Of a stretch of DNA of 64,000 nucleotides, positions 1 to 9,201 are shown in pieces. Every line of letters starts with the position of its first letter. Within the stretch, counting starts at the first letter, position 1. A program made the position numbers and the translations under genes. The notes under the pieces are model-generated. The model made no database searches. It was not told where the DNA came from and saw only the letters and a list, made by a program, of their open reading frames with translations. This stretch comes from Saccharibacillus endophyticus (GTDB lineage: Bacteria > Bacillota > Bacilli > Paenibacillales > Paenibacillaceae): the NCBI RefSeq assembly GCF_013185185.1, contig NZ_JAAZWE010000001.1, forward strand, positions 558,001 to 622,000. Direction: 5' to 3'.

Positions 1-270
1 AAATTGATCTTCGGGATTTTGAAAGACCAAGCCGACGGCTTGGCGAATACCGCGAGCTTGTTTGGGATCGGACATCGTTTTTTCACCGAGTCGAACGGAA
101 CCTTTTTTGGCAGGCAGCAGCCCGTTCATAAGCTTGGCGAGGGTAGATTTTCCGCTCCCGTTACCCCCTACGATCGAGATAAATTCTCCCTTTTCGATCG
201 CGAAACTGACGTCTTTCAATACCTCTTGATCCCTGCGATAGTAATAACCGACTTGATCGAAGACCAGCAT
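1..270 (-). CDS. Energy-coupling factor (ECF) transporter ATPase, partial
   Basis: This is the N-terminal ~90 residues of an ABC ATPase cut by the window edge. The Walker A motif GGNGSGKST and the Q-loop VFQNPEDQ are both visible; the NPEDQ form is typical of EcfA/CbiO/BioM ATPases that energise ECF vitamin and metal transporters at the membrane. The ATG lies one base after the bioY stop, so the two are translationally linked and the ATPase most likely serves biotin uptake (BioM-like). A T-component gene (bioN/ecfT) would be expected beyond the left edge. The family call is firm; the dedication to biotin is inferred from position. Confidence 0.85.
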   Translation of the reverse strand, partial: MLVFDQVGYYYRRDQEVLKDVSFAIEKGEFISIVGGNGSGKSTLAKLMNGLLPAKKGSVRLGEKTMSDPKQARGIRQAVGLVFQNPEDQF

Positions 271-271
271 A

Positions 272-826
272 TCAGGCGCCGAGCACTTTCTCTTCAACCG
301 GACTGACCGCGCGGGCTTGCACGACCACGATCGCAGCGATCACGGCCTTCACGATATCTCCGGGCACAAAGGCCAGCGAGGCAATCAATCCTGTCCATAT
401 CGGCGTGTTCGTAATCAAAGCCATGACGACCGCTCCGATCGCTCCGCCCATAATAACGCTGAACGCAATATTTATAGCTATGAGTTTCCAAGTTTTCAGC
501 TTCGGCCATACTCGTTCGGTCGCCCAGCCGATGCAGAATGCAACCAGCGGCCAGCTGAAGATGTACCCGGCGGTCGGACCTACCAAAGGAGCCAATCCCC
601 CCGACCCGCCGGCAAGGATAGGCAGGCCGAGCGCAACCAGCACGATAAACAGAATCAAGCTGATCGAGCCCGTTTTTTTACCGAGAAAACCGCCGGCCAG
701 CATTACCCCCAATGTCTGAAGGGTGATCGGAACGGGAATGAATCCGAGCGGAATCGGAGGAATCATCCCCAATACGGCGATCAGTGCAGCAAATAAAGCG
801 GCATATACCATTTCTTTTGTTTTCAT
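272..826 (-). CDS. bioY: Biotin ECF transporter substrate-binding subunit BioY
   Basis: The 184-residue membrane protein has about six hydrophobic segments and the BioY hallmarks: an N-terminal MYAALFAALIAVLG-like helix, the PIPLGFIPVPITLQTLGVMLAG region, and a glycine-rich GSGGLAPLVGPTAGYIFSWP loop. BioY is the S-component that captures biotin in the cytoplasmic membrane. A GGAGGT ribosome site precedes the ATG. The gene is first in its operon, followed by the ATPase at 270. A near-perfect BirA operator lies about 95 bp upstream, so it should be repressed when biotin is plentiful. Confidence 0.93.
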   Translation of the reverse strand: MKTKEMVYAALFAALIAVLGMIPPIPLGFIPVPITLQTLGVMLAGGFLGKKTGSISLILFIVLVALGLPILAGGSGGLAPLVGPTAGYIFSWPLVAFCIGWATERVWPKLKTWKLIAINIAFSVIMGGAIGAVVMALITNTPIWTGLIASLAFVPGDIVKAVIAAIVVVQARAVSPVEEKVLGA

Positions 827-918
827 GACATTGTCAACCTCCGATATCGTTCTTCTTACTATGTAGGCAAGCTAGTCCGATCCTGCTTGCTTCGTGCTTT
901 TGCATTATAGCCTGATCG

Positions 919-965
919 AAATCTATTGTAAACCATATTTTTCATTTATGGTTAACAATAGATTT
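919..965 (-). promoter_or_regulatory. BirA biotin operator upstream of bioY
   Basis: Two 19-bp arms (919-937 and 947-965) are inverted repeats with one mismatch around a 9-bp centre. They contain TTGTAAACC-N15-GGTTAACAA, matching the known BirA operator form TTGTWAACC-N14/15-GGTTWACAA. The position just upstream of bioY fits biotin-responsive repression. Confidence 0.88.
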
Positions 966-1017
966 CTGCTTAAGTCGACTCGCCGTCTTGTCAGACTCGC
1001 TCAACTTTATAGCCGAT

Positions 1018-1061
1018 AAAAAGAAGCGCCCCCTTTCCGCAGAAAGGAGCCGCTTCTTTTT
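1018..1061 (-). terminator. Rho-independent terminator after siderophore operon
   Basis: AAAAAGAAGCG and CGCTTCTTTTT arms flank inner CCTTTC/GAAAGG arms. On the minus strand the stem begins right at the stop codon of the substrate-binding gene and ends in a T-run. Confidence 0.8.
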
Positions 1062-2121
1062 ACTTGAACAGGTCCGGATACAATTCTTTCGACAATTTCT
1101 CGATCCCTTTCAAAGAATCGTACCCATAACCGAACATATAGTTATAATTCATGGCATAAACTTGTTGGTTTTTAATCGCTTGCATGCTTGAGAGCTTAGG
1201 ATTCGCGTATAGCGCTTCTTTGACCTTCTCGGTCTGCTCGCCGTCCGGAATGATGATGATATCGGGGTCGGTCTCGATCAGCATCTCGATACTGCCGTCG
1301 CCCGCGCGATCTTTGAGCGGATTGTCGAGTTTGATCTTGTTCATGACGTCGTTGAAAAAGGTTTCTCCCTGAAGCGTCAGCAGGCTGACTTCGCTCGCGT
1401 CGAACATATGCAGGTAAACATACGTCTTGTTTTCCGTGATCGTGCTCAGCTTCGAGGTCACGGCTTCTTCGCGCTTTTTCAGGTCGTCGATGAAGGTCTG
1501 CGCATTTTCTTGAACGTCGAAAATTTTGCCCAGGTTTTCGATGTCGGCATAGACCGAATCGTACGTGCCGCCCGCGATCGAAGATTCCAGCACGTACGTC
1601 TTGACGCCCATCTCGTTCAGCGAGTCGACCGTTCCCGTACCCCAATCCGCGTTGTCGAACAATCCGCCGCGGCCCAACACGATGTCCGGATCGACGCCGA
1701 GCGTGACTTCTTTGCCGACATAACCTTGATCGAGAATGTTCAGCTTCGCGTATTCGTCGGCTACGTCCGGATCGCCTTCGCCCTGCCCTGCGCCGACGCC
1801 GACGATCTTATCGCCGAGTCCCAAGTGCAGCAACAGTTCGGCAGTAGGGCGGGTGTTAGCCATGATGCGCTCGGGGGCTTTGTCGAAGGTTTGGTCTTTG
1901 GCTGTCCACTCCGTGCCGCCCTCAGCCTTGGCCACGTTCGGCATCGTCAACGGGTAAAGAGCCGCTTCGGTTTGCGCTGCCGTTTCCGTCGATCCCGCGG
2001 CCACTGTTCCTGTCGATTCCGCCGCGGCTTCCGGTTGAGTGCTCGCTGCGCCGCCGCACGCCGTCAGAGCCAGCATTAGGGCCAGCGTCGCTCCTGCCAT
2101 TGCGTTCTTTTTTTTCATCAT
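1060..2121 (-). CDS. Iron-siderophore ABC transporter substrate-binding lipoprotein
   Basis: A lipoprotein signal ends in LTACGG, giving a lipid-anchored protein of about 353 residues. A threonine/glutamate-rich linker follows, then a periplasmic-binding fold of the FecB/FepB type with the helix-lobe segment PERIMANTRPTAELLLHLGLGDKIVGVG and paired lobes. It should bind a ferric siderophore and pass it to the permease and ATPase downstream. Clustered ATG codons at 2127, 2121 and 2118 make the start ambiguous; 2121 is chosen because GGGGG then sits 8 nt upstream, whereas 2127 leaves only 2 nt. The exact siderophore cannot be told from the sequence. Confidence 0.85.
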   Translation of the reverse strand: MMKKKNAMAGATLALMLALTACGGAASTQPEAAAESTGTVAAGSTETAAQTEAALYPLTMPNVAKAEGGTEWTAKDQTFDKAPERIMANTRPTAELLLHLGLGDKIVGVGAGQGEGDPDVADEYAKLNILDQGYVGKEVTLGVDPDIVLGRGGLFDNADWGTGTVDSLNEMGVKTYVLESSIAGGTYDSVYADIENLGKIFDVQENAQTFIDDLKKREEAVTSKLSTITENKTYVYLHMFDASEVSLLTLQGETFFNDVMNKIKLDNPLKDRAGDGSIEMLIETDPDIIIIPDGEQTEKVKEALYANPKLSSMQAIKNQQVYAMNYNYMFGYGYDSLKGIEKLSKELYPDLFK

Positions 2122-2155
2122 GATCATTTCCCCCTCTATGTATATGCAAATCGCG

Positions 2156-2917
<762 letters not shown>

Positions 2918-2920
2918 CGT

Positions 2921-4015
2921 TTACCCCCCGAAGTTATAGCCTTTTTTGACAATCATGTAGATGAAGAGCGGCGAACCGATCACCGACGTGATGATGCCGA
3001 TCGGCAGCTCGACGTTATGTACCAGCGTTCGCGACAGGATATCGGCCCAGATGAGGAACAGCGCGCCGAGCAGCAAAGTCGCCGGCATCAGCCGTTTGTG
3101 ATCCGCCCCGAACATGCCCCTGGCGATATGCGGGATAATCAAGCCGACGAAGCCGATCATGCCCGCGTAAGCGACCATCGTCCCGGTAACGAGCGCCGTC
3201 GCGACCATATACAGCTTGCGGTATACGCTCAAGTTGATGCCCAACGTAATCGCCGATTCGTCGCCCAGCAGCATGGCATTCAGCACCCGATGCTGGAACA
3301 GGAAGATCAGGCAGCCGAGCAGCACGACGATCGCCATGATCGGCACCTTTTGCCAACTCGACGAACCCAGGCTGCCCATCGACCAGAACGTAACGGTCTT
3401 GATGCCTTCCGCGTCGTTGGCGAAGTAGATGATCAGACTGGAAAAAGAACCGCACATCGCGCCGACGACCACGCCCGAAAGCACCAGCTTGACCGACGTT
3501 GCCTTACCGCCGATGCTCGACAAGAACAGCACGCCGAGCGACGTGACCATGGCGCCGACGAAGGCTGCCGAAGCCACGCCGAATTGCGAGAAGATCGTAC
3601 CGCTGCCGAAGCCGACCAAAATGGCAAATGTCGCACCGAGCGAAGCACCCGAGGAGATGCCCAATATGTACGGATCGGCAAGCGGGTTTTGAACGACCGC
3701 CTGCATGACCGTGCCGCATAGAGACAACCCTAACCCGATCAATAAGGCGAAGATGACTCTGGGCATCCGAACCTGCATAACGATGTTCAGATACGATCCG
3801 TTGTCGATCTGTTCGATCGAGCCGAGATGGCCTCCCGATAGCGCATGCAGCAAAATATTCATCGCTTGCCGAAACGGAATCTGCACCTGGCCGATCGACA
3901 CGGAATAGACGGCCGACACAAGAATCAAACCCGCCATAGCCAGAATGAACGCACTATAAAAACCGGTCGCCCGGGCTTTATGCGTCCGTGTTTTTTGCAA
4001 CGCTGCCTCCTGCAT
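2921..4015 (-). CDS. Iron-siderophore ABC transporter permease (FecCD family)
   Basis: This FecCD/BtuC-type permease has about nine to ten membrane segments, with the hallmark MQAVVQNPLADPYILGISSGASLGA and GLIIPHIARGMFGADHKRLMP regions. An upstream in-frame ATG at 4057 gives a longer reading frame, but it sits almost on the Fur box (4060-4078) and lacks a ribosome site. The ATG at 4015 has GGAGGTG about 11 nt upstream and is the better start (about 364 residues). Only one permease gene is present, so the channel is probably a homodimer. It is first in the operon with the ATPase and lipoprotein genes. Confidence 0.88.
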   Translation of the reverse strand: MQEAALQKTRTHKARATGFYSAFILAMAGLILVSAVYSVSIGQVQIPFRQAMNILLHALSGGHLGSIEQIDNGSYLNIVMQVRMPRVIFALLIGLGLSLCGTVMQAVVQNPLADPYILGISSGASLGATFAILVGFGSGTIFSQFGVASAAFVGAMVTSLGVLFLSSIGGKATSVKLVLSGVVVGAMCGSFSSLIIYFANDAEGIKTVTFWSMGSLGSSSWQKVPIMAIVVLLGCLIFLFQHRVLNAMLLGDESAITLGINLSVYRKLYMVATALVTGTMVAYAGMIGFVGLIIPHIARGMFGADHKRLMPATLLLGALFLIWADILSRTLVHNVELPIGIITSVIGSPLFIYMIVKKGYNFGG

Positions 4016-4059
4016 GTTTCCGGATTCACCTCCGCGTGTTGAATTGAAAACCGTCATTC

Positions 4060-4078
4060 GATAATGATTATCATTTTC
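4060..4078 (-). promoter_or_regulatory. Fur box
   Basis: The 19-mer matches the Fur consensus GATAATGATWATCATTATC at 18 of 19 positions. It lies about 45 bp upstream of the permease start, where it would cover the promoter, so iron-dependent repression of the siderophore operon is expected. Confidence 0.88.
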
Positions 4079-4168
4079 ACAAAAGTCATCGTACCTCTAT
4101 TTTGCGCAAAAAACAATCTTTATAAAGAAAAAATATGTATTAAATATTGTAAACAGATAAACAAACAC

Positions 4169-4200
4169 AAAAAAGAGAAGAGCATAAAAGCTGCCTCTCC
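4169..4200 (-). terminator. Probable terminator after the UvrA-like gene
   Basis: On the minus strand an imperfect stem (GAGAGGCAGC / GCTCTTCTC, loop TTTTAT) is followed by a run of six T. It is 28 bp past the stop codon. Confidence 0.55.
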
Positions 4201-4227
4201 CGTTTGAATTTTCTGTACCCGCTGTTG

Positions 4228-6723
4228 TCAGCCGTTTATTCTTAAATGCTCGGCCGTGGCCGTCGTGCCGCTTTGCTTCATCTCTTCCGGCGTTCCCTCA
4301 AACACGACATAACCCCCGTTGATCCCGCCTTCGGGGCCCAGATCGACGATCCGGTCCGCGGCTTCGATCACTTGCAGATTATGCTCGACGATAATGACCG
4401 TATGCCCGGCTTCCACCATTCGATGCAGCAGGGTCAAAAAGTGCTCCGTATCCAGCGGGTGCAAACCCGACGTGGGCTCATCCATGAGGTACAGAATTTT
4501 TTTGCCTTTTGTCCCCAGCAGTTCCGTCGCCAGCTTCAATCGTTGTCCTTCGCCGCCGGAAAGCGTGGTCAGCGTCTGTCCCAGTTCCAAATAACCCAAC
4601 CCCACGTCCTTGAGCAGATCCAGCGTCCGCATAATTGTGGCCCGTCCTTCAAACAACTCTGCGGCCTCTTCGATGGAAGTATGCAGAACGTCGTGAATGG
4701 AATGTCCCCGATACTGGATCGCGAGCACATGATCCTGGAACTGCCGACCTCCGCAGACCGGACAAGTCACCTCGATATTTTGGAAAAAGAGCATGTTGCT
4801 CGTCACGGTTCCCAGCCCTTCGCAGTTCTCGCAGCGCCCTCCAGCCGTGTTGAACGAGAAGCTTTTTGCGGATAAACCGGCTTCTTTGGCCTGCTCCAGA
4901 GAACCGAACAGCTTGCGGATTTCCGCGTACACGTCCGAGTAGGTGGCCACGTTCGAACGCTTCATCCGGGAGATCTGCGTCTGCCTGATGCTTACGATCC
5001 GGTCAAACTGCGTCAGTCCGGTGATGCGCTTGGCGGCAGGATGAGCCCCGCCTTCAGCTAATACCCCGAACACAAGCGAGGACTTGCCGGATCCCGATAC
5101 CCCGGTAACTGCGGTTAGGATCCCTGCAGGGAAATTCACGCTGACATCATTCAAATTATGCAAAGAAGCCGATTCGATTCCGATCGAAGCCCCGTTCCCT
5201 CTTCGCCGCTTGGGCTTGGGATGGTTTGTAGGGTCGGCTGACGCGGCAGACTTCGCTTCGGCAAACGCATTCAAATATTGTCCCGTTACCGATCCGCTTA
5301 ATCGCTTCAGCTCATCCAGCGTTCCCGTCGCAATCACTTCGCCTCCGTGCCGCCCCGCTCCGGGTCCCATATCGACCATATAATCCGCCGCGTTCATCAT
5401 ATCGGTATCGTGCTCGATGACCAACACGGTGTTACCCAGATCGCGCAAACGCTCCAGCATGGCGATCACGCCTTCCGTATCGCGAGGGTGCAGACCGGCT
5501 GTCGGCTCATCGAAAATATACAAAATGCCCGTCAAATCCGAATCGAGTGCAGCAGCCATTCGGACACGCTGGCCTTCGCCGCCGGAGAGCGTCATCATCT
5601 GACGGTCGATCGACAAATAGCCGAGCCCCGTCCGCATCAGCCTGCCGAGCTTGGTGTGCAGGTCATTCAAGTAAATTTGGGCAGGTTCCCGCTCCGCGAC
5701 GCCGAGAGAATCGTTCAACTTCGATATCCAGTCTTTTAATTCCTCAAGCGAAAGCTTTCCGAGCTGCGGCAGTCGGATACCGCCCACGGTGACGCTTCGA
5801 GACTGCTCATTTAAGCGTTCCCCTTCGCAGTCCGGGCAGATCACCGAGTCGAAAAACGCCTCGGCTTCTTTCGTTTCTCCGCCTTTTTCCGAAATGCGTC
5901 GCCAAAGCGTAGTATAGACGCCTTCGAACTTTCCGCTACCGACGGTTTTGGGAGGCGGAATATCGGGGAAGACCTTTTTTGCTTCGCCAGAGTCGGTGCC
6001 GTGCAGCAAAATAGCTTGGCGCCCTTCTCCATATTCGCGAATAGGCGTATTAGGTTCGATCGGCACGCCGTAGTGACGAAAAGCTTTGTACAAAACATCC
6101 ACTTGATAAGCCAGATATCCGCTTTGTCCCCAGTAGAGCACCCCGCCTTCTTCCGGAGAAAGGGATTCGTCGATGCAGCGCTCCGGCAGAATGCTGAGCA
6201 CGCTTCCGAATCCCTCGCAGCGCATGCAGGCTCCTTCTTTGGTGTTATAGGAAAAATGCGTGCGGGTCAGCTTGTCCATTCGTTGTCCGCAGCGGTTGCA
6301 GTCCATGTACACATAGAACTGACCGTCCGATTTGGCCGTCTCTTCCCGGCATTCCGCTGCGGATATCTGTTCCCCGCAATGCGGACAGATACGCTCGCCC
6401 AACTTCTCGTAGATCATGCGCAGATCGGTATAGATGTCCGTTTTGGTCCCTACGGTCGAGCGGGGATTGCGATTGTTCTCGTTTTGCGCGATCTGCACGG
6501 CCGGCGAGACGTTGCGAATGGATTCCACTTTCGGTTTGCGGATGCCTTCCATGCCGATCGTCTCCAGGTACTGCCGCTGGCATTCCTGGAAAAGCGTATC
6601 GACCAGCGTCGACTTGCCCGAGCCGGACAAACCGGTAAATACCGTCAGCTTTCCGCGCGGAATGTCCAGGTTCACCTGCTTCAGATTGCCTTCCGTCGCG
6701 CCTCTGATTTGGATCATGTTCAT
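4228..6723 (-). CDS. UvrA-like ABC-ATPase (excinuclease subunit A paralogue)
   Basis: The 831-residue protein has two ABC halves. The first has Walker A GLSGSGKSTLVDTLF and signature LSGGEGQRVRMA; the second has GVSGSGKSSLVFGVL and LSGGEGQRLKLA. Zinc-binding pairs CPHC...CNRC, CMRC, CPDC, CENC and CPVC are visible. Housekeeping UvrA is about 940-960 residues, so this is the shorter UvrA2/DrrC-like type often linked to resistance to DNA-damaging compounds rather than general repair. AAAGGAGG precedes the ATG by 7 nt. It is divergent from a MerR regulator, and a dyad in the shared region suggests that regulator controls it. Exact substrate or lesion is unknown. Confidence 0.85.
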   Translation of the reverse strand: MNMIQIRGATEGNLKQVNLDIPRGKLTVFTGLSGSGKSTLVDTLFQECQRQYLETIGMEGIRKPKVESIRNVSPAVQIAQNENNRNPRSTVGTKTDIYTDLRMIYEKLGERICPHCGEQISAAECREETAKSDGQFYVYMDCNRCGQRMDKLTRTHFSYNTKEGACMRCEGFGSVLSILPERCIDESLSPEEGGVLYWGQSGYLAYQVDVLYKAFRHYGVPIEPNTPIREYGEGRQAILLHGTDSGEAKKVFPDIPPPKTVGSGKFEGVYTTLWRRISEKGGETKEAEAFFDSVICPDCEGERLNEQSRSVTVGGIRLPQLGKLSLEELKDWISKLNDSLGVAEREPAQIYLNDLHTKLGRLMRTGLGYLSIDRQMMTLSGGEGQRVRMAAALDSDLTGILYIFDEPTAGLHPRDTEGVIAMLERLRDLGNTVLVIEHDTDMMNAADYMVDMGPGAGRHGGEVIATGTLDELKRLSGSVTGQYLNAFAEAKSAASADPTNHPKPKRRRGNGASIGIESASLHNLNDVSVNFPAGILTAVTGVSGSGKSSLVFGVLAEGGAHPAAKRITGLTQFDRIVSIRQTQISRMKRSNVATYSDVYAEIRKLFGSLEQAKEAGLSAKSFSFNTAGGRCENCEGLGTVTSNMLFFQNIEVTCPVCGGRQFQDHVLAIQYRGHSIHDVLHTSIEEAAELFEGRATIMRTLDLLKDVGLGYLELGQTLTTLSGGEGQRLKLATELLGTKGKKILYLMDEPTSGLHPLDTEHFLTLLHRMVEAGHTVIIVEHNLQVIEAADRIVDLGPEGGINGGYVVFEGTPEEMKQSGTTATAEHLRING

Positions 6724-6755
6724 GTTTTTGCCTCCTTTACCGCGGTTCTTTTACG

Positions 6756-6867
6756 ATCATACAACATTCATGCAACCTTTCGGTTCAAGACGAATGAGCC
6801 CGGGCGCGGCGGATACGGAATCGTGATAAAATTACCGTAGCACTTGAAGGTTGTACTTGAAGGTTGG
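6756..6867. promoter_or_regulatory. Candidate MerR-type operator/promoter region between uvrA-like and merR-like genes
   Basis: On the minus strand TTGAAC (6783-6788) and TATGAT (6756-6761) are separated by 21 bp, and the dyad AACC-gaaa-GGTT (6774-6785) lies in that spacer, as in MerR-family promoters whose spacers are unusually long. Nearer the merR-like gene there is a tandem 13-bp repeat, ACTTGAAGGTTGT then ACTTGAAGGTTGG (6842-6867). Function is inferred from layout only. Confidence 0.4.
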
Positions 6868-6901
6868 AACTGATTTCAGAAATGAACGGGAGGACAGAAG
6901 A

Positions 6902-7666
6902 ATGGATCACGCACCCGATGACGCAAAAGAAAAAGAAACGTGGACGCCTGCTCAGGCCGCGCGTTTGCTGAACGTCAGCACGACCACGCTTCGCCGCTAC
7001 GAACAGCTGGAGTTGATTCCGGACGTGGCGCGAAAAGGCGCGGGACGACGGACGTATACCCGGACGCATATGGAAGCTTTCTCCGCGCTGCGCGCCCTGC
7101 TCGAAGCTTACGGCATTTCCGCGGCGTATGCGGCAATGCGGAGAATTCGCGAAAAAAAGATATTGGAGGCGCTGTGGGACACTAACCGGCAGCAGGCGGA
7201 TATTCATCAGGAGCGGCAGCGCGTCGCGGAAATGATGGAGCTGATCGGGCAGGCCGATTTCGCGAAATACGGCGGACGCCGCATAAGCGACCGCATGACC
7301 ATCCGCGAAGCGGCGGAAATTGCGGGGGTTAACGCTTCCGCGATCCGCCATTGGGAAAAGGAAGGATTGATCTTCCCGGCCCGCGAAGCGCATAACGGGT
7401 ACCGGATTTTCGGGCCGCGCGAGCTTCGACGGATCGTCGTGATCAGCAGTCTGAGGCGCACCGTTTATTTTATCGATCATATGAAAAAGCTGCTGGACGA
7501 CCTGGATACGCACAACGCGGCCGCCGCGGAAAAATCGTTCGCGATCGCGCTGGAAAAGCTCAACCGGCAGCTGCTGCTCCAGCATCGGGCGATCGCGGCG
7601 GTGCTTCGGTATATCGACGGCGCCGGTCTCGGCGAGGATTCGCAAACAAAGGTTTTCGAGCATTAA
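6902..7666 (+). CDS. MerR-family regulator with two MerR-type HTH domains
   Basis: The 254-residue protein carries one MerR-like winged helix near residues 14-70 (WTPAQAARLLNVSTTTLRRYEQ) and a second, closer to the MerR consensus, near residues 135-205 (MTIREAAEIAGVNASAIRHW followed by HNGYRIFGPREL). A helical segment and a short tail follow, with no recognisable ligand domain. The start at 6902 is chosen because GGGAGG lies 8 nt upstream; a longer frame from 6851 runs through a tandem repeat and has no ribosome site. It is divergent from the UvrA-like gene and most likely regulates it. The two-HTH layout is uncommon among MerR proteins. Confidence 0.8.
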   Translation: MDHAPDDAKEKETWTPAQAARLLNVSTTTLRRYEQLELIPDVARKGAGRRTYTRTHMEAFSALRALLEAYGISAAYAAMRRIREKKILEALWDTNRQQADIHQERQRVAEMMELIGQADFAKYGGRRISDRMTIREAAEIAGVNASAIRHWEKEGLIFPAREAHNGYRIFGPRELRRIVVISSLRRTVYFIDHMKKLLDDLDTHNAAAAEKSFAIALEKLNRQLLLQHRAIAAVLRYIDGAGLGEDSQTKVFEH

Positions 7667-7667
7667 A

Positions 7668-7695
7668 AAGAACCCCCGAAAGGCCGGGGGGTCTT
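7668..7695. terminator. Shared terminator between convergent genes
   Basis: ACCCCC-GAAAGGCC-GGGGGGT forms a GC-rich stem. On the minus strand it is followed by TTCTTTTT, so it serves the amino-acid ABC operon best and probably also stops the merR-like transcript. Confidence 0.75.
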
Positions 7696-7724
7696 GCGGA
7701 TGCGCATTTTCGTTTCGGATCAAG

Positions 7725-8462
7725 CTACCTGACCGAAGCCGTCTGCAGGAAGCTCTGCGTCTGCGGCTCTTTCGGATTCGAGAAAAATTCCTGCGCCGGC
7801 GCTTTTTCGATAATCGTGCCGCCGTGCAGGAAAACGACCGTATCGGCGACTTCGCGCGCGAAATTCATTTCGTGCGTCACGACGACCATGGTCATGCCTT
7901 CTTCTGCCAAGTCCCGCATCGTCCGCAGCACTTCGTCGACCAATTCGGGATCCAGCGCGGAAGTCGCTTCGTCGAACAGCAGGATATCGGGCTTCATGGC
8001 CAGCGCCCGCGCGATCGCCACGCGCTGCTTTTGGCCGCCCGACAGCTTGCCGGGGTACACGTCCGCCTTTTCTTCCAGCCCTACCTTGAGCAGCAGTTCT
8101 TTCGCTTCGCGGATCGCCTGTTCTTTCGGCACTTTTTTGACCCTGACAGGCGCTTCGATAACATTCTCGAGCACGGTCATATGCGGGAAAAGGTTGAACT
8201 GCTGGAACACCATGCCGACCTTCTCGCGGATTTTGTTCAGATCGTCGTTTTTCGGATCGATGGCTTTGCCTTCGATCTGGATTTTGCCTCCGCTGCTTTC
8301 TTCCAGAAAATTCAGGCAGCGCAGCAGCGTGCTTTTGCCGGAACCGCTCGCGCCGACCAGGCAAACCACCTCGCTTTCCTGCACGACCAAATCGATGCCT
8401 TTGAGCACTTGCAGGTCGCCGAACGATTTGGTCAGTCCTTGCAGCCGGATCATTTCTTTCAT
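7725..8462 (-). CDS. Polar amino-acid ABC transporter ATP-binding protein
   Basis: The ATPase is a GlnQ/TcyC-type protein with Walker A GASGSGKSTLLRCLNFLE, Q-loop VFQQFNLFPHMTVLENV, signature LSGGQKQRVAIARALA and Walker B ILLFDEATSALDPELV. These match the HAAT/PAAT importers for glutamine, cystine or other polar amino acids. The possible ATG at 8468 is directly abutted by GCGGGG; the ATG at 8462 leaves 6 nt and is preferred. The gene is last in an operon with permease and binding-protein genes transcribed ahead of it. The amino acid transported cannot be assigned from sequence. Confidence 0.9.
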   Translation of the reverse strand: MKEMIRLQGLTKSFGDLQVLKGIDLVVQESEVVCLVGASGSGKSTLLRCLNFLEESSGGKIQIEGKAIDPKNDDLNKIREKVGMVFQQFNLFPHMTVLENVIEAPVRVKKVPKEQAIREAKELLLKVGLEEKADVYPGKLSGGQKQRVAIARALAMKPDILLFDEATSALDPELVDEVLRTMRDLAEEGMTMVVVTHEMNFAREVADTVVFLHGGTIIEKAPAQEFFSNPKEPQTQSFLQTASVR

Positions 8463-8503
8463 CGTCATCCCCGCTTTCGTTCAGTTTGAAAAATGGATGA
8501 AGC

Positions 8504-9169
8504 TTAACGTTCGCTGATCGCCATTCGGCGTTCCACGGCGCGCACGGCCAGCGTCAGCAGACCGACCAGGATGAGATAGTAGATCGCCACGATAATCAGG
8601 TACGTCATTTCGTCGAAATTGTTCGAGCCAAGCGTCGTCGCCACGTTGAACAGTTCGTTCATCGAAATGAAAGCGGCGAGCGACGAGTCTTTCAGTCCGA
8701 TGATGAACTGGTTGCCGAGCGGCGGAAGCGCTCTGCGGAACGCCTGCGGCAGGATGATGCGGCGCATGGCCAGCGAACGCTTCATGCCGAGCGAGGTAGC
8801 CCCTTCCATCTGTCCTTTGTCGATCGATTGGATCGAACCGCGGAAGATTTCCGCGATATAAGCGGCGTTATGGAAAGCCAGCGCCAGCGAAGCCGCCCAG
8901 AAATCGGGGATCAGGAACAGGCCGCTGAGACCGAAGTACAAAATGAAGATCTGCACGATCAGGGGCGTTCCCCGAATCAAATAAATATACGCGTTGGAGA
9001 CCCAAGCCAAAGCTTTGATCCCCGACAGTTTGAGCAGCGCCACGAACAGGCCGATGACGATCCCGAGCAGGATGGAAACGACGGTGAGTTCCAGCGTCAG
9101 TACCATGGCCCTCGTCAGCAGCCCGCTGCTGCTTGCAAACGTTTCGAAAAACTGGGCAATTCCGTTCAT
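8504..9169 (-). CDS. Polar amino-acid ABC transporter permease (HisM/GlnP family)
   Basis: This 221-residue membrane protein has about five hydrophobic segments. It carries the family markers YLIRGTPLIVQIFILYFGL and the cytoplasmic EAA loop EGATSLGMKRSLAMRRIILP that docks the ATPase. A single permease implies a homodimeric channel. It lies 41 bp upstream of the ATPase gene and 32 bp downstream of the binding-protein gene, all in one direction. The ribosome site (GGGACG) is weak, so translation may be lower than for the binding protein, which is usual for such operons. Confidence 0.9.
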   Translation of the reverse strand: MNGIAQFFETFASSSGLLTRAMVLTLELTVVSILLGIVIGLFVALLKLSGIKALAWVSNAYIYLIRGTPLIVQIFILYFGLSGLFLIPDFWAASLALAFHNAAYIAEIFRGSIQSIDKGQMEGATSLGMKRSLAMRRIILPQAFRRALPPLGNQFIIGLKDSSLAAFISMNELFNVATTLGSNNFDEMTYLIIVAIYYLILVGLLTLAVRAVERRMAISER

Positions 9170-9201
9170 TCGGGCACGTCCCTTCTGTCAGATATGACCG
9201 G

